Source: Desulfuromonadales bacterium (lineage in GTDB: Bacteria > Desulfobacterota > Desulfuromonadia > Desulfuromonadales > BM103). Taken from it: a DNA stretch of 5,302 nt. A model generated the notes under the pieces. It had not been told where the DNA came from and did no database searches. It worked only from the letters and a program-made list of their open reading frames with translations. How positions within the stretch are numbered: position 1 is the first letter of the stretch; the number at the start of each line of letters is the position of its first letter. Location of the stretch: NCBI GenBank assembly GCA_029859485.1, contig JAOUDB010000213.1, forward strand, positions 1 to 5,302. Direction: 5' to 3'. The translations under genes were made by a program, and so were the position numbers. Below, in pieces: positions 5,231 through 5,302 of this stretch.

Positions 5231-5284
5231 AAGTTACGACTTCTAAGAAGAAAAACGGCTTCATATTGATAGGGGTATTCAGTA
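5231..5284 (+). repeat. Dispersed 54-nt repeat R, copy 2
   Basis: It matches 2230-2283 at 42 of 54 positions with no gaps. It keeps the AAGT...ACTT stem and gains a possible wider pairing of TCTTCT (5222-5227) with AGAAGA (about 5246-5251). The string AGGCCATTAACAC follows, possibly the beginning of a GGCC hairpin like those at 1085 and 2304, but the window ends. Confidence 0.6.
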
Positions 5285-5302
5285 AGGCCATTAACACACA
5301 AA

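Noticed and set aside
1..5302. CRISPR array, tRNA, rRNA or intact insertion sequence
   Set aside because: No regularly spaced repeats, cloverleaf-like sequence, rRNA signature or transposase was seen on either strand.

Overview
The window reads as ordinary bacterial chromosome with unusually loose packing. Six genes cover roughly 63% of it, separated by AT-rich intergenic stretches full of hairpins and dispersed repeats. A ferredoxin-nitroreductase fusion, a small four-cysteine protein behind a sigma-54-type promoter, and a periplasmic DsrE/PCuAC/Sco copper set suggest a Gram-negative bacterium with an anaerobic or redox-flexible lifestyle. A Desulfuromonas/Geobacter-like Desulfobacterota is my best guess, at low confidence; a gammaproteobacterium cannot be excluded.

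Layout, left to right. Positions 1-464 hold no intact gene. A -24/-12 (sigma-54) promoter at 465-480, with an enhancer-like dyad about 90 bp upstream of the predicted start, faces a small Cys4 protein (556-771), which ends at a rho-independent terminator (872-907). Next is a single gene for a 2x[4Fe-4S] ferredoxin-nitroreductase fusion (1161-2075). It is followed by about 260 nt of structured non-coding sequence containing a dispersed repeat and ending in a terminator almost identical to the first (2304-2337). An integral-membrane ICMT/PEMT-type methyltransferase follows (2489-3208). A shared hairpin (3285-3317) separates it from a convergent minus-strand operon.

The minus-strand operon, in transcription order, is a secreted DsrE-family protein (4973-4539), a PCuAC copper chaperone (4498-4037) and a Sco-family protein (4008-3406). 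It has a good sigma-70-type promoter (5121-5094) and a 5' leader containing a perfect 8-bp dyad. PCuAC and Sco are known to deliver copper to the CuA site of cytochrome oxidase. The DsrE protein, with a CPGC motif and signal peptide, probably acts with them in the periplasm, perhaps on thiols or sulfur; that role is inference. The operon looks more GC-rich than its surroundings.

The least explained part is the non-coding layer: two nearly identical terminators 1432 bp apart, a 54-nt repeat (78% identical) at 2230-2283 and 5231-5284 with a conserved hairpin, and a chain of stem-loops ending at the second terminator. These could be a small-RNA gene family or a mobile intergenic element.
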